A DNA stretch of 64,000 bases from positions 124,001 to 188,000 of the forward strand of contig JADNYJ010000066.1 in the NCBI GenBank assembly GCA_015501075.1. The letters are read 5' to 3'. The translations under genes and the position numbers were made by a program. A model generated the notes under the pieces. That model saw only the letters and a list, made by a program, of their open reading frames with translations. It was not told where the DNA came from and did not search any database. This document shows, in pieces, positions 48,073 to 59,799 of the stretch. Source of the stretch: Gymnopilus junonius (lineage: Eukaryota > Basidiomycota > Agaricomycetes > Agaricales > Galerinaceae). Positions within the stretch are counted from its first letter, which is position 1; every line of letters starts with the position of its first letter.

Positions 48073-50704
48073 CGTTGGTGAAAAGTTCAGATCCCGTGTT
48101 GGATTCTGTGCAGCGTGCGCGGCGCGTGCTGTGACGTCTTTGTTTTTGTTTTTGCTTTTGCTTCCTCTGTCCGTCTCCGGTTTTTGCGTATGTGCTTCTT
48201 AGGTATGTTTCGTTTCCATACCGGCTATCTCATGCCCATTTTTTTCCGAACCTTTTTGCTGATTCAGAGCCTCGAACAGATATTGTTCTTGTCGTTGTAA
48301 TCATGTTCTCCTCGATCTCTAATGGTCTGAAAATAAAACCATATACATGCCCAACGTTGTGCATGCTGTTCCTCGCTTCCTCGTTCATTCACCCCGGCTT
48401 CTGTGTCTTTCTCGCTCTTAGGTACGTCGGCTCCATGCTCGATACCGGGCTGTCGTGTGCTCATTCTCTGTCGAAGGATGACGCTGATTCGGAAATATGC
48501 GCAGATAACATTGCCATCTTCAATGACATTGTCGTGTTTTCGACATCTCATAGCTTCCTCCTCGATCTATCTTGCCGCCTATCTCTCTTTGAATAGAACC
48601 CAGATAGAGGATTCTTTCTAATCGTCCATCGAAAACGTGCAACGTATACACACGATAAGTCAGTGCTCGGAGAAATCTCAACTTTCCAATTCAATCCGGT
48701 CAAAGGAAGAGAAAATAAGACGGACAAGCCGCTCGGCGCTCATGTTGGGCCGCCTACAGCAAGCAGTCGTCGGTTGAATTACGGGTCAACCTGTGAAATG
48801 ATTCTTATAATCTGAGTAAACCTCGGTGATGCGCCTGCAAGCTTCAGGTCTCTTTCCATTTTTGGAGTGATCAACATGTCACGTTGGTCGGGTCTTGAGT
48901 CACTGACGCAACTGCTTTGCTAGAAATAAACCTTTCACTCAAGCTGCCGTTCCGGCAGGCTCATACGAAACTCTTTGGCCCATGCAAGAGGCAACGGAAG
49001 AACTTTAAAAATAAGCCTTAAGGCTTGATCATGCCGCGCTTTCCTCGTGTTTTTTCGGCTTGTTTGGGAGGGTTGCTGAGGCTTCGACCTTCAGAGGACG
49101 TCAGCAAGGCTCAGATCCGGTAATGCAGAGTGCTCCGCTTGGCAAAAGCGATGCCATAGCATGCCATGCACGTCGGCCGATTCTGGTTGTGGGGTAGCGG
49201 GTCATAAGGACGAAAACGCGGGGGAGGCAGTGACTTGCCCTACGTCAAGTGGACAAGTGTGGTCGTATGTCCGTCTCTATACAAAGGTATGTATCTGCCA
49301 CAAAAGAAGATCTGTCGTCATGATCTTTTGCGTTATCAGCGTCTGTATGTAATGCTTTACATTTGCTTGAATTGTCCAGCCGTTTGGAAAATGCGAATGC
49401 CAACAAGCTTCTTGACATTGAAGTAGTTCCGATATTCCTCCCGCGAAGAACGGGCTTTTCGGGTCGACATTGACATGTCCACGTTTTGTTGTCCTTGCTG
49501 TCTTGGTCGGTGTGTTGGATCTGCCTGGTAAGGTGCTCGTGCTTCGTTGCTTCGCGCTCTTGTGCTACCCTTCCTTCGTATCTTTTCTTTTCATACGGCA
49601 ACCTCAGGTCGTGTCACAGTTCCCGGTATGCCAATGTGCTCGTGTGGGTCATTTAATGGTACTTTCTCTATCTTTAAATCATGATCGCAAAAAAGACAGG
49701 TGATTCTTTCTTTCCGGCGTGGTCAGCGTTGGGTATAATGTCCGTTTGCAAGAGTATATACGTGGTTCCCCGAAGAGGCTGCGGTATTTTGAATGCTTAC
49801 CACGTACAGCTGAATACCTTGAATTCCGTGTACTGTTTATTCTTAGCGACCACTACACTCTGCTTTCTAAAGAAACGGAGGCCAAGCTTAGAAGCTGTAC
49901 TCTCGCCACCAATGCCTTCCTATGGCCACGGAGCATCCGATTTCCGCCACTCAGGAACAGAGTCATCATCCCTGGAACGACTTACCCCGTTGAGCCCCGC
50001 TTCCTCCTTATGTCTCATTTGGCAGGAAAGCGTGGCAGGACTGGACACCACTGGACATCTCGTCCGTCGCGTTCAAGGAACGAATTTCCTTATCATGTTA
50101 ATTGGACAAATATACGAACTGTCGGGTGTCTGCTATGGGGATGGTCTAGGTCCGTCCTTGAATCGTAATCCACTTCTTGTCCCGCCCGTGATTATTGTTT
50201 CCTTCCAGGTGTGTAAGCTCGGTGCTGACCAGACCGGAAGAGAAAAAGGTCTGTAAAATTTATTAATACTTTTCCTTTCATTGGATCGGCTCATTTCTCA
50301 CTGGCACTGGGCACAGGTTTGACACTCCGGAATCCAGATCTTCTGCGCATGTGGCTATTTTTAAACCAATGACCAGGGATGAACACCAAGAATACCCTGC
50401 TGGCAAGCGGTTGACTGCCTGGGCATTTCTCTTTCCCGGACCGTCTTGGCAAAAAGAGGAAATGGCTCCATCGTAGATTTCAGATGCGCGGCTTTTTGGG
50501 TTGTTCAATTAAGTTTGTAAGGGGGAATGGGGATTAGTATTTAAAGGGCAGCCGCAGCGCAGGTTCTTTGTATTGAAGAATCATCGCCTCCCTCTCCTTG
50601 AGACCATTATAAGAACTCCTTCACTCCACACTTGCATCAAAGCATTTTCTTCACCCTACTCAGACACTACCACCACCCATTCTTCGCCGTCTCCAATAAT
50701 CGCC
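48073..50704. other. 2.6 kb without a supported gene
   Basis: Pyrimidine-rich 3' flank of RVB2 to about 48300, then mixed sequence. Two overlapping plus-strand frames at 49681-50256 (191 codons) and 49719-50168 (149 codons) are the longest; neither has family resemblance, and they exclude each other. Most likely non-coding or an unrecognised small gene. Confidence 0.45.
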
Positions 50705-51431
50705 ATGCCCTCAGTAAGTGCTTGTACTTTCCCTGTGCTTCCTCCCTCCAACTCTCTCATAAACCCAAACCTATACCGATCGACTGTGTTGCTGACCCGT
50801 AATCTTGTTACCTCTTACCAGATGTTCTCATCCACAAAGTCAAAAACACGCCACTCCACGGTGAGTCCGAAATAAGGTTTCTCTTAATGGACGGAACTTC
50901 TCACATGACTACCTCTTTCCTCTCTACTCTCCTGTGATGCTATAGTCCAAGTCTCATCATGGCTCGACGACAAAGCCGACGCAGCTTTTGTCATCGATAT
51001 ACGATGGCAGAATGAGCTTCAGCGATTCTAGCACTTTGGTGCGTACTCTTCTCCGTTGTTTGTATGACGTCTATTAACTCAACTCCGCTTTACAATAGAT
51101 TAACGTCGACATCTCCCCCGACTATTCCTTAAAAACCTACGAACCGTCGAGATATGCTGAAGTAATCCAGGTGAATATCGCGTTCTTCCTTCTCTTGCCG
51201 CTGTTCGACACATTCTATAACGTTATCACGGTGCCTTACCCCGCCCCGCCCCCTCATACTTCTCTTCTCTTCTTCGACTCTTATCCCCGCGTAGAATCGG
51301 CTGCTGACTTGTCGGGTTTCCTTTCATAGGAGGAGATGCTCGACCCTGAAGATCAAGCCTGGGGTTCACCACCATCCTCCAAATGGTCTCTGCCCAAATT
51401 TCCGCGTTCCAAAAAGTCGTCGCGGTCATAA
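50705..51431 (+). CDS. small hypothetical protein, five exons
   Basis: I do not recognise this 104-residue protein. Exons 50705-50713, 50822-50860, 50946-51038, 51099-51170 and 51330-51431 have clean GT-AG borders, all in phase 0, and close exactly. The first half is Ser/Thr/Lys-rich (MFSSTKSKTRHSTSKSHHGS), the middle has SIYDGRMSFSDSSTLINVD, ISPDYSLKTYEPSRYAEVIQ and then EEMLDPEDQAWGSPP, and it ends in a basic tail (KWSLPKFPRSKKSSRS). No signal peptide or membrane span. The basic ends and phospho-acceptor-rich body suggest a nuclear or signalling role, but that is a guess. The nine-nucleotide first coding exon encodes just MPS; starting at the ATG of exon 2 would change little. Confidence 0.6.
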
Positions 51432-52386
51432 ACGCATTTTATTTTTCGCCTAATGGAAGGACCGTGGGTGTTGAACTGGTGAGTTAACAGATTTAGCTCG
51501 TTGTAGGTTATGTCCAACGTTCTAAAGACAGGCCCTTTCGATCATCCTTTAGCAGCTATATTTGATCTTTCCAGCATATGCTTGTATACGTATCCATCCA
51601 TCTACATCGCCTTCTTCTTCTCTCTTCAGAACCTTCTTCACCTTTCCCTTCCAACTTTCTTTGCCCACGTCAATGTTTCATAGCTGCTTGATGAGGTTCA
51701 CTCTGCATGTGTGCTGCATGATCCTTTTGGACAGATCCCCACTATTACCACTGTGTTCGTTACCGCAACCGCCGCTCGTTCTTTCTTTTCCGTTTTCGGC
51801 TTTCCGGTTTTGTTCTTCCTTTTTCTGAGGTCTCTAAATTAATCCCCAGCTCGTTCCCGCGTTGCCATTGTATGTATACAAAGCTCATGTATTAAACCGT
51901 GTCTCTCGCTGTAAATGAGAGCTATAATAAAGAAGTGACAAAGATACACTGCCCCAGTCCGTTGAAGCGTCTTCATTTACCCCCCTGCGGCATGTAAGCA
52001 AGTCACGACCTTCTATACAAATTATACAAATTCTGAGGCCTGCTGAGTAAAGAAGTGGCGTGCACCCGGCGACAGGGCTTACAGCACGGTTTATTCTTCA
52101 TGACCCTCTGCGGGATGTGAGCATGCCATATGCTTGTAATACTTCGATTATGAGCAAGGCCGATGCCTTGTCTTGTCTACTAAGCAAGTACGTTATGATC
52201 GGGCAGTGGCCTGCAGATGAGTTAAGTTATGACCGTATGAACCATAATGCAGAATGCAAGAAGAAGCAAATGGAAGAAGTGCTAAATAAAAATGATCGTT
52301 ATGAAGTATATACCCAATCTCTAATACGAAAAGCCGCTGTCCTCTGTCAGCTGCCCGTTGCCCTGATTTCCGCTAGCGAGCATTTA
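51432..52386. other. intergenic between convergent genes
   Basis: About 950 bp of pyrimidine-rich sequence holding the 3' ends of the small plus-strand gene and of the minus-strand SCI1-like gene. The frame at 52060-52452 overlaps the last exon of the latter in antisense and is not supported. Confidence 0.45.
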
Positions 52387-53848
52387 TTATCCGAATCTCT
52401 GCTTAGCGAGTTGCTGGAACATATCCATGGTAGCCTGCAAGTGAACAAGTGAAAAAAAAATAGTGTGTCAGTGATTGCCAGTTGGGCATGTGAGAGACAA
52501 CGAATCAGAAATGGATGATTAGAAAGCAGCAGACGAAAGATCCGCGATGTCTGACGGAGGCGGAATAAGGCGACGGGGGAAAGCTTACCTTTTCCTTTTC
52601 CTTAATCGCGGTTGCCCTCTCACGCATGACATTATGTTTCTCTTCATTTTTCTGTTCGTAGCGCTTTTTGGCCGCATCCCGCCGTGCGAGTCTGGAATTT
52701 GAATACGTCAGGAAAAGTAAAGGAAATGAAAGAACAGTCAACGTTGGGAATGAAAAAAGATAGGAAGAAAAGAACAAGCGATTGCTCGACAATACAGTAT
52801 TGCTAATTGTAAAAAAAGGACACTTACTGGGCTTTAAAGCTGTCTCCACCACCCATCAATGTCGATTCGTCCACCTCTAATCCTTCATCGCCTTTCTCTC
52901 GGAAAGCCCTGTTGCTTTCGCGCTGTAGTTTCTTCTTCTCAAGCTGACCCTCCCTGCCCACGGGCTTCGGCCCGACCATCTCTTCCACCCTCTCTTTCGT
53001 GTCTAATTTGTCCCGTTTGCGCTTATAAGCACGCTCTTCTTCTGCTTGCTCTCGCGCAAGCTCACGAGCGAGCGTGAGATCCGCGGCAGACGGCATCGCT
53101 GGGCCCTGTACGCGTCCAGAGCCAGAAGCAGCACTGACCCGTGAAGAGGAAGCGTAATCATGGGATGATGATGCTTTCGACGTGGAATCTCTCCTGCCGT
53201 AGGTAGCGGCTCCTACTTCTGCACGGGTTGCTCGGAGAGCGTCTTCGTCGGCACCGCGGTTTCTTGAAGCAAAGGACCATTTGTATGACGTATTGGCCGT
53301 TGCTGGGATTGAGCCTGGGGCTATACCGTCATAATAAGTGCCTGTTGGACACCGTAAATTAGGTATAACAAAAACATTAGATAGATAAAACACATCATCA
53401 GCGTACTTACCTGAAAGTTTCCCTTTGTTCCATGCCTAAATTTATTTTAAGTGGTGTGAGAGGCCGTTTACTCGAAGGGGCGTGGACTATGCTTGTAAAA
53501 CGGAACGCATACCTTTACGAATTTGCGGAAATAACTGGCCTTCACAATTAGATTCAACGACTATTATCGGATGGAACGCTCACCTCCTCGCCCTATCCCC
53601 GGACAAATCGTCAAAATACTGCGCAGAAAAGGCGGTGAAGAGGCGTCAGAGGACGAGAATAACAGTCTCCAGAGGGTGCTGCGCACCTTCCCCTTCTCTT
53701 CCTTCAGCCACAGCCTGAACTCGTCGCTCTTCTGGAAGTAGTCTGACTCGCTGATCGGGGAGACACCTTCTGGTAACTTTGCCCGTCTTTCAGGAGATTC
53801 TGAACGGTTTCTGGAACGAGAACGCGATCTTGAACGACGAGAAGGCAT
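52387..53848 (-). CDS. RS-rich SCI1-like nuclear protein
   Basis: Seven exons (53687-53848, 53584-53618, 53513-53534, 53411-53435, 52828-53341, 52589-52691, 52387-52434) give 302 residues. The N-terminus is a short RS domain (RRSRSRSRSRNRSESPERR). Residues 34-90 form a conserved helical block, SESDYFQKSDEFRLWLKEEK continued by YFDDLSGDRARRSYFRKFVK and AWNKGKLSGTYYDGI. This is the arrangement I know from plant style cell-cycle inhibitor 1-like proteins and their fungal relatives. A long charged region follows (GPAMPSAADLTLARELAREQ, RKRDKLDTKERVEEMVGPKP, DGSTLMGGGD-like), ending ATMDMFQQLAKQRFG. The RS domain and charge suggest a nuclear, RNA-processing or cell-cycle role. Exons of 22, 25 and 35 bp and a 48-bp last exon behind a 154-bp intron make it easy to misannotate. 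Confidence 0.75.
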
Positions 53849-54486
53849 GTATTTTCTTTATTTAAGAGCAAAAAGGGGTCTGTACTGATAATCTCCGTCC
53901 TGGATGGAGACCGTGGTAGACGATGTTGGAGGAGGTAAGCACGCCCTATTGACGGTTGTTGACCAATGACTTCACTTGCCGCAGGATTTCCCAGAGTCAC
54001 CTTGTCTCTCCCCACCATCACGTTCCTTCATTCTCGACGCGTTCAGCAGTCATGAAACCCTTGAAGATGCGCGTATTTTACGTCTTTGACACTGCTGAAG
54101 CGAAATTGGCTTTCTCATGAGCAGCATGCGCCGTTATTTATGGATATTTGCCGATCACTTCCGGGACATCATCCCGCATGCCGGGGTCAACTATTACACG
54201 TGCGTCAATTTTTCGTGGCTTATCTTTGCGGGCCTCCTCTCAGCTTTTTATCTCTTTCCAGTTTGCTGTCGTCTCCTCTTTACTTGCTTTCACGATGCCT
54301 GTTCTTGCGTTCTGAGGCTTGGGTGCCGAAAGACCCTTGCCTGAACCCGATAACCTTCCATAGAAATAATAGAATCATAGAAGAACCAAGGATATTTCGC
54401 CTAGACGATAAACGATACCCAGTTTGCAAGCTTTCTAAACGTTTGGACCGCATAGGTTGCAACTATAGAACATATACTACTACTAC
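53849..54486. promoter_or_regulatory. divergent intergenic region, SCI1-like and methyltransferase
   Basis: 638 bp between the divergent start codons. A plus-strand frame beginning at 54086 overlaps the methyltransferase start in another frame and is probably not coding. No defined promoter element seen. Confidence 0.4.
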
Positions 54487-55932
54487 ATGTCAAGCCGCCC
54501 ACCCGTTACAATGGCTAGACCTAATTCATCCCCAAGTTTGCGACAATCGGCTCATGGCAAGTCGGTCCTCGAACTTACACCCACAGCACCCACGGTATCT
54601 CTTCCACCGCTTGGAAAACTTGCCACACACTCCACAGAGCACGTCAAGCAGGCCCTCAGCAATTTATACACCTTATATTTCCCATCCAGAGTTCCCTCCA
54701 CCGTCCTCAATTCTTCCAATTTGACCATCCCCAATCGGAAAATCCAGCATTCAATTCACGACACTTCCGTGCCCGATTCCGGTTATGCTTCCGCAGAAGA
54801 AGACGAAGATGAGGACGCTGATTGCATGCATCCTGCCAACTCTGACGAGGAAAATGACATTGACGCAGAAATTGACATCTTGCGCGCCGACCCCCTCGAA
54901 CGTGCATTTGCCATCAAGTGGTTGACAGGCTTCGTCACTCGGTCGGATGTTTGGTTAAATGCTGGTGATCCGGAAGAGACTGAACAACGCTCCGATATCC
55001 TTGACGAAGCTACCTCCCTGTTAGCGGCATTTTCAGGACATGATGGCGATGAAGAAGACGTCGCTCTTACCCGCACATTCTCTTTTCCATTAACCTCAAG
55101 TATTTGGGGCCACGATCCAGGGGCAAGGGCCCCTCCGAAACACATCCACGTAGAGCTGAACGATGCTCCGCTCTCCAAGGACGACCATACCTCCGTTGGA
55201 TTGCAGAGCTGGGGGAGTTCCATCCTCCTCGCAGAGAGATTCTGTACCCAGCCTTCCTTCTTCTCCCTTTCTCCTTCGTCCGTGACGCTTGCCGTGCCCG
55301 ATGACGAGCTCAAGCCTCTACGGATATTGGAGCTCGGAGCTGGTACAGGCATGCTCAGCATCGTCGCTGCCAAAATCCTTGCGTTATCACCAAATTCAGA
55401 AGCCGAAACCGTCGCGACAGATTACCACCCTGACGTGCTGGACAACCTCTCCCAGAACGTTGAAACCAACTTTCCTTCCCCACCCTCATCATCGTCCCGT
55501 CACCGGCGTCCTCCAGTGCGCGTCATGCCCTTGGATTGGGAACATCCCGTCCTTTCCTCACCACTGGACGAGCCTTTCGATATTATCCTGGCAGCGGACG
55601 TTATATACCACCCGTGTCACGCTCAATGGATCAAACGATGCGTCGAGCAGCTTCTCTCTGCTCAAGGGGTGTTTTGGTTAATTATCCCCTTACGGACGAC
55701 GGGGAGGCATGAGGGTATGGACGCGACTGTTGAGGGGCTCTTTCCTGACGTGTCTGCGTCGTCTTCTTTTTCTGGGACTCAGCTCAAGGGGGCTGAGGAG
55801 GGTAAGATGAGTGAGGAGGGTCGGGAGTTGGCGGTTCTGTATCGAGAGGAGGTTGGCAGGCAGGGTAATGTCGGCAGAGCCGACGAGGGTGGATACAAGT
55901 TGTTTAAGATAGGTTGGGTTAATATTAATTGA
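54487..55932 (+). CDS. METTL21/FAM86-type protein methyltransferase
   Basis: Class I SAM-dependent methyltransferase, single exon, 481 residues. The Rossmann core is in the C-terminal half: motif I LRILELGAGTGMLSIVAAKI near residue 281, post-I acidic ATDYHPDVLDNLSQNVE, PLDWEHP, and FDIILAADVIYHPCHAQWIK near residue 370. The (D/E)x(I/V)Y after the fourth strand is the mark of the seven-strand lysine methyltransferase family (METTL21, FAM86, yeast EFM enzymes). The conserved LQSWGSSILLAERF upstream of motif I also fits. The first 230 residues are long, with an acidic patch (SAEEDEDEDADC) and helices that may be a substrate-recognition domain; this is longer than most family members. Substrate unknown. 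The ATG at 54511 is an alternative start. Confidence 0.85.
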   Translation: MSSRPPVTMARPNSSPSLRQSAHGKSVLELTPTAPTVSLPPLGKLATHSTEHVKQALSNLYTLYFPSRVPSTVLNSSNLTIPNRKIQHSIHDTSVPDSGYASAEEDEDEDADCMHPANSDEENDIDAEIDILRADPLERAFAIKWLTGFVTRSDVWLNAGDPEETEQRSDILDEATSLLAAFSGHDGDEEDVALTRTFSFPLTSSIWGHDPGARAPPKHIHVELNDAPLSKDDHTSVGLQSWGSSILLAERFCTQPSFFSLSPSSVTLAVPDDELKPLRILELGAGTGMLSIVAAKILALSPNSEAETVATDYHPDVLDNLSQNVETNFPSPPSSSSRHRRPPVRVMPLDWEHPVLSSPLDEPFDIILAADVIYHPCHAQWIKRCVEQLLSAQGVFWLIIPLRTTGRHEGMDATVEGLFPDVSASSSFSGTQLKGAEEGKMSEEGRELAVLYREEVGRQGNVGRADEGGYKLFKIGWVNIN

Positions 55933-57177
55933 CCTTATCCCTTTCTCTTCCTTTGCGCCCTTGTTGATTAAAATGCTGAATGTGTTATGATCTGCAAGGA
56001 TTGTTTGGCACTTCCGATCTACTTCTGTGTGATGTTGGCTGAGCTATTGATTTATTGAAGATTATTCACGACTCAACGAAAATGAAAATGTAAACGAAAC
56101 CACTTCAGCCTCGTTATTGTCTGCCAGTTTGACTACTTCAAGTCCATGTGGCACCTTGCTTCCTTCGTCTTTGCTGAAACACTTTCTCTTGTAGAGGTTT
56201 ATTGAATTATCAGCTTCAAAATCATACAACGAAATCATCTCATCCATATTACGCCCAACCGGCCGCCGCTTTCTTTTCTTGATCCATTTCCATTTCCTCT
56301 CCTTCACGATTCATCGCTCTTCTTCTGCCGTCCTTGGCAGGCACTACTCACGTCTTTTGATTGTTGAGGTCATTTTTGAGTTCGAAAGAATTTAAAGCCA
56401 CAAGACAAACACACGAGTTCAACAAGTCAACTGACCGAGAGATCTTTGGACCTTCGTTCCGTCTTCCGGTAGGTACTTACATACGCTGCTCCAACTTTCA
56501 CCTTGAATTATCCTCTCATAAATTATTGATAGATCTCTTTGAGAATCTGTAACGTTTAACCCTTCAGCTGAAAGCGCCAGGCATATTTGGGTCGTCTTCT
56601 GTTCCTATGTATGTCCCTAGCCACTTCTAGACAACTGAGTGTTGCCAATCTATATCTGACTCCTGACAATGATTCTGGTTTCTGACCTATTATTCTCCAG
56701 GCACTCAACTGATTCAAGTGAATTGAAATTTTCGCGACTATCCGAGCGTGCCTTTAGTGCTCTGCACACATCACGCGAACTACAATATATTATGTGGCAA
56801 TTGACATTTGAAAGTTCGGGCTGCCGAAAGGTCGGAGGTGTTGAGTTTTCCCTTAACGGATGCATTATTCTCTCAGCAACTTTAAACATAGAAAGCGTTT
56901 CGTTAAAAAACTGGATAGTCTTTTCAAGGTTTGATATGTCATGAAACCGCTCTGTGATGGTACTATTCTTGATACTCTTGTGACCAACTTGTTCTGTCTA
57001 GATCTGCTGCTGTTTAGCATCTGCGGTTTATTTGACAGGTCTTCAAATGATGCCGCCATCTTTTCTCCTTCTTTCCAACACCCTCTTCAGACTTCCTCCA
57101 GATCGCTCTCGACCAGCAGAGAGCCAACTCTAAAAGACTTTTCAACTTTTGGCGATGGTATGGGTATGCATGTATAC
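55933..57177. other. intergenic, no supported gene
   Basis: 1.24 kb between the methyltransferase and the fold-back element. Short frames on both strands (under 95 codons) without resemblance. Confidence 0.45.
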
Positions 57178-57180
57178 TGA

Positions 57181-57852
57181 CACTGCTGGCAGGGGACTTT
57201 TTTAGCTATGGTAAAATATTAGTAAAATAATAGCTTGCTTGTTTTAGTTTTAGACGAATTTACCTGCCAAGTAAAAGAAAAATATGACCCATGGTGAAAG
57301 ATTCACTATGTTTTACCTGTTACAAAAATTTTACAGTAAGTTAATTGTTTCGTTTCTATGGTATTTCAGCTTGAATACAATTACACCTAAAGATAACAAT
57401 TATCAGAAATCTAAACGTCGAGAAAATACTCCGAAAACAATAAGTTTTCCCTATTGGGAAATGCATTGTAATACAAATTGTACAGATATAAGTTTTTTTG
57501 ACGGTAAAATTAATTAATTAGTGCGAATTGAATTATTTTACCAACAAAAAAACTTATATCTGTGCAATGCATTTCCCAATAGGGAAAACTTATTGTTTTC
57601 GGAGTATTTTCTCGACGTTTAGATTTCTGATAATTGTTATCTTTAGGTGTAATTGTATTCAAGCTGAAATACCATAGAAACGAAACAATTAACTTACTGT
57701 AAAATTTTTGTAACAGGTAAAACATAGTGAATCTTTCACCATGGGTCATATTTTTCTTTTACTTGGCAGGTAAATTCGTCTAAAACTAAAACAAGCAAGC
57801 TATTATTTTACTAATATTTTACCATAGCTAAAAAAGTCCCCTGCCAGCAGTG
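57181..57852. mobile_element. 672-bp fold-back element, CACTA-like non-autonomous
   Basis: Two arms of about 320 bp are near-perfect reverse complements around an AT-rich centre near 57505-57540. The ends are CACTGCTGGCAGGGGACTTT and its complement, and the element is flanked by TGA at 57178-57180 and 57853-57855. Ends starting CACT(A/G) with a 3-bp target duplication are the signature of the CACTA (CMC/EnSpm) superfamily. The arms encode the same short frame on opposite strands (57284-57517 and 57510-57749), which is only a result of the symmetry. The main difference is a 12-bp stretch present in the left arm near 57470 and absent from the right. No transposase is present, so movement would need an autonomous partner. 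Confidence 0.85.
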
Positions 57853-57855
57853 TGA

Positions 57856-58416
57856 AAAAGAAGATGACCTCAAGTTCCCGTATTCGTGATAAAAGAGCCG
57901 TGTAATTTTTACAATATCCGATGTGCACGCCTCCGAGTCAACTGACCGCATTATTCCCCTTCCAGTGCTTCATGATGTGTAGTAGCTGTGATGGCCGCCA
58001 GCAGAATGCATTTGGCCAAATTCGCAGGTGACAGAAGACCGACTGCTTCAGACTATAAATTTTTTTTGTTCAATCCTTTTTACAGTCAAACCTTTCGCAG
58101 GAGCGATGCAGAAATATAACCCACTTGTCCCACATCTTATCTTCCGTTCTCTCAGAGACATATGCTTCTGTTCTTTGGTGAGAGTGCATCTTATTTTTTA
58201 TTTTAAACTAGCCCACTAAAAATATCTTTCCATACGCGCATTTCCAGGGATATAAACAGAATTCTGTTTGGGACTTGGCGTATGTAATTTGATCTCTTTT
58301 ATGTTCTATCGTCTGCATGAAATAAAATAGATGCCAATGCCATTAACACAGGCTTTCAATTTTCGAGTTCTAAATGAAGGCCTGATGGCGAAGAAGTCCG
58401 AGTTTGGGCTCGGCAA
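57856..58416. other. intergenic
   Basis: About 560 bp between the fold-back element and the 3' end of the lipase gene. AT-rich, no frame of note. Confidence 0.4.
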
Positions 58417-59799
58417 TTAGCATCCCATCTCAACGCCATTGTATGGTCCATCATGGTCGCTCTCGTCGCCGTCGAAGATGTTTGGAACGTCCCCGACAAT
58501 GCACTCTGTGCTGGTATTATCTTGGCCTGTAGAAATAAGGACGAGGTGCGACGATCAGCTTCTGCTTGCATCAGGTCCTAATGAAAGCTTACCAGGGCAT
58601 GAAACCCATTGGTTGTTGTCCATTATGTGGACTTCACCAGAGGGATGGTGATAGCCCAAGAAGCGTCCTGTGATTCCTTGAATTAGCTCCTGGTGTTTTT
58701 TGATGGAAAAAGATGTGCTTACCTGGAACGATTGGAATGGGGTCCTCCCTATTCGTGAATAGAATTCAGTGAGTGGCGGAGAAAATATGAAGGAACGTAC
58801 TTGTTATTGATATGTGTGACTTGCAGGTTGGCGTCGACATAGTTTGCAAAATCTTGATTTCCGACCTACACAAGAGCACGACAAAGTTAGCAAACGAACA
58901 CCTGTAACTTGAACTGTCGACTAACCCGAGGCAAACCGTAACCAATGAATTTGAAAGAAACGCCTGAGATATGGAGAGGCAGGTAAACGGCGTCTAGAAG
59001 AGAAATGGCGGCACCTAAAGTGATTCATAAGGATCCAACTTCTTCATAGCAGGAAGGATTGTTCTTACCGAGTGAGTGACCAACTAGCGTAACTTGCGTA
59101 GCTGAGTGGGCTGAAATGGCTTTCTGCACATTGGATAGGATGGTCGTCGCTGTCTTGGCTTGCTCGTTTGCAAATCCACTGTGCGCTTCGATAGATGAAC
59201 TAAGGCCAGGGAAGAGGGCAGAGTCAAGAGATTCCAAGAAGGCGTTGACATCAGTGGCATCAGCCTCACTGCAATACAGATAAATAAATCAGAAGGGGAT
59301 AGCAAATACGAGGGGTAAATTGATTGCTTACGCTGAAGATGGATCCGTCCCTTGATGTGCAACTATAACCGAATTTTGAGAAGGTGAGAAACCAACATAC
59401 CCTAACATACGTCCGTTCGTCGTCGATGAGTAAATGTTCCTCGGTAATAATTATTCTCCAGACTTACAGAACTGAGTGTCAGTCCCATCACCTCCCGACG
59501 CAACAGGAATGAAGTCAGAGTTCGCAGCGCAATTCGCTACAGACAGTCGTTATGAACGCTTGGTCGCGAAAGCATGTCAAGAGGCCAAAATCCATACCTC
59601 CACAACTCCAGTTGATCGTGGCACTGGGATTGCAGTACGCGGCACTCGCGAACCAGGTGAAAGGCGTGAAAGATGTAATCTGGCTCGTTGAGAGTGCAGT
59701 TATACTTTGCCTCTTGGATAACTCTGCGGGAGATGGAACAGCTTTGACGACCGAAAGACCGAAGAACATAGTAGAGACAAGGAAGCTTTTGGCCAGCAT
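58417..59799 (-). CDS. secreted class 3 lipase / feruloyl esterase-like
   Basis: Secreted alpha/beta-hydrolase of the fungal class 3 lipase family (triacylglycerol lipase or feruloyl esterase type). Nine exons between 59799 and 58417 on the minus strand give about 300 residues. In order: signal peptide (MLAKSFLVSTMFFGLSVVKA), a KR processing site, ITSFTPFTWFASAAYC, SNSDFIPVASGG-like (here ANCAANSDFIPVA), the oxyanion strand VIVAHQGTD, SGFANEQAKTATTIL, the nucleophile motif TLVGHSLGAAISLLDA, GYGLPRVGN, the catalytic Asp in NNKEDPIPIVPG, and the catalytic His in HPSGEVHIMD. Cysteines in the first and last exons probably pair. The triad is complete, so the enzyme should be active; natural substrate (lipid or plant feruloyl ester) cannot be told from sequence. 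A short AA|G-GAG junction exon encodes KEDPIPIVPG. Confidence 0.92.

Noticed and set aside
49681..50256. 191-codon plus-strand frame overlapping a 149-codon frame
   Set aside because: Neither reads like a conserved protein, no splice partners were found, and the two conflict. Kept only as a note in the intergenic entry.
52060..52452. 130-codon plus-strand frame
   Set aside because: Overlaps the last exon of the SCI1-like gene in antisense and has no resemblance; the minus-strand exon closes that gene's frame exactly.
57284..57749. Two nearly identical 77-79-codon frames on opposite strands
   Set aside because: A consequence of the inverted arms of the fold-back element; AT-rich, no start context, no family.
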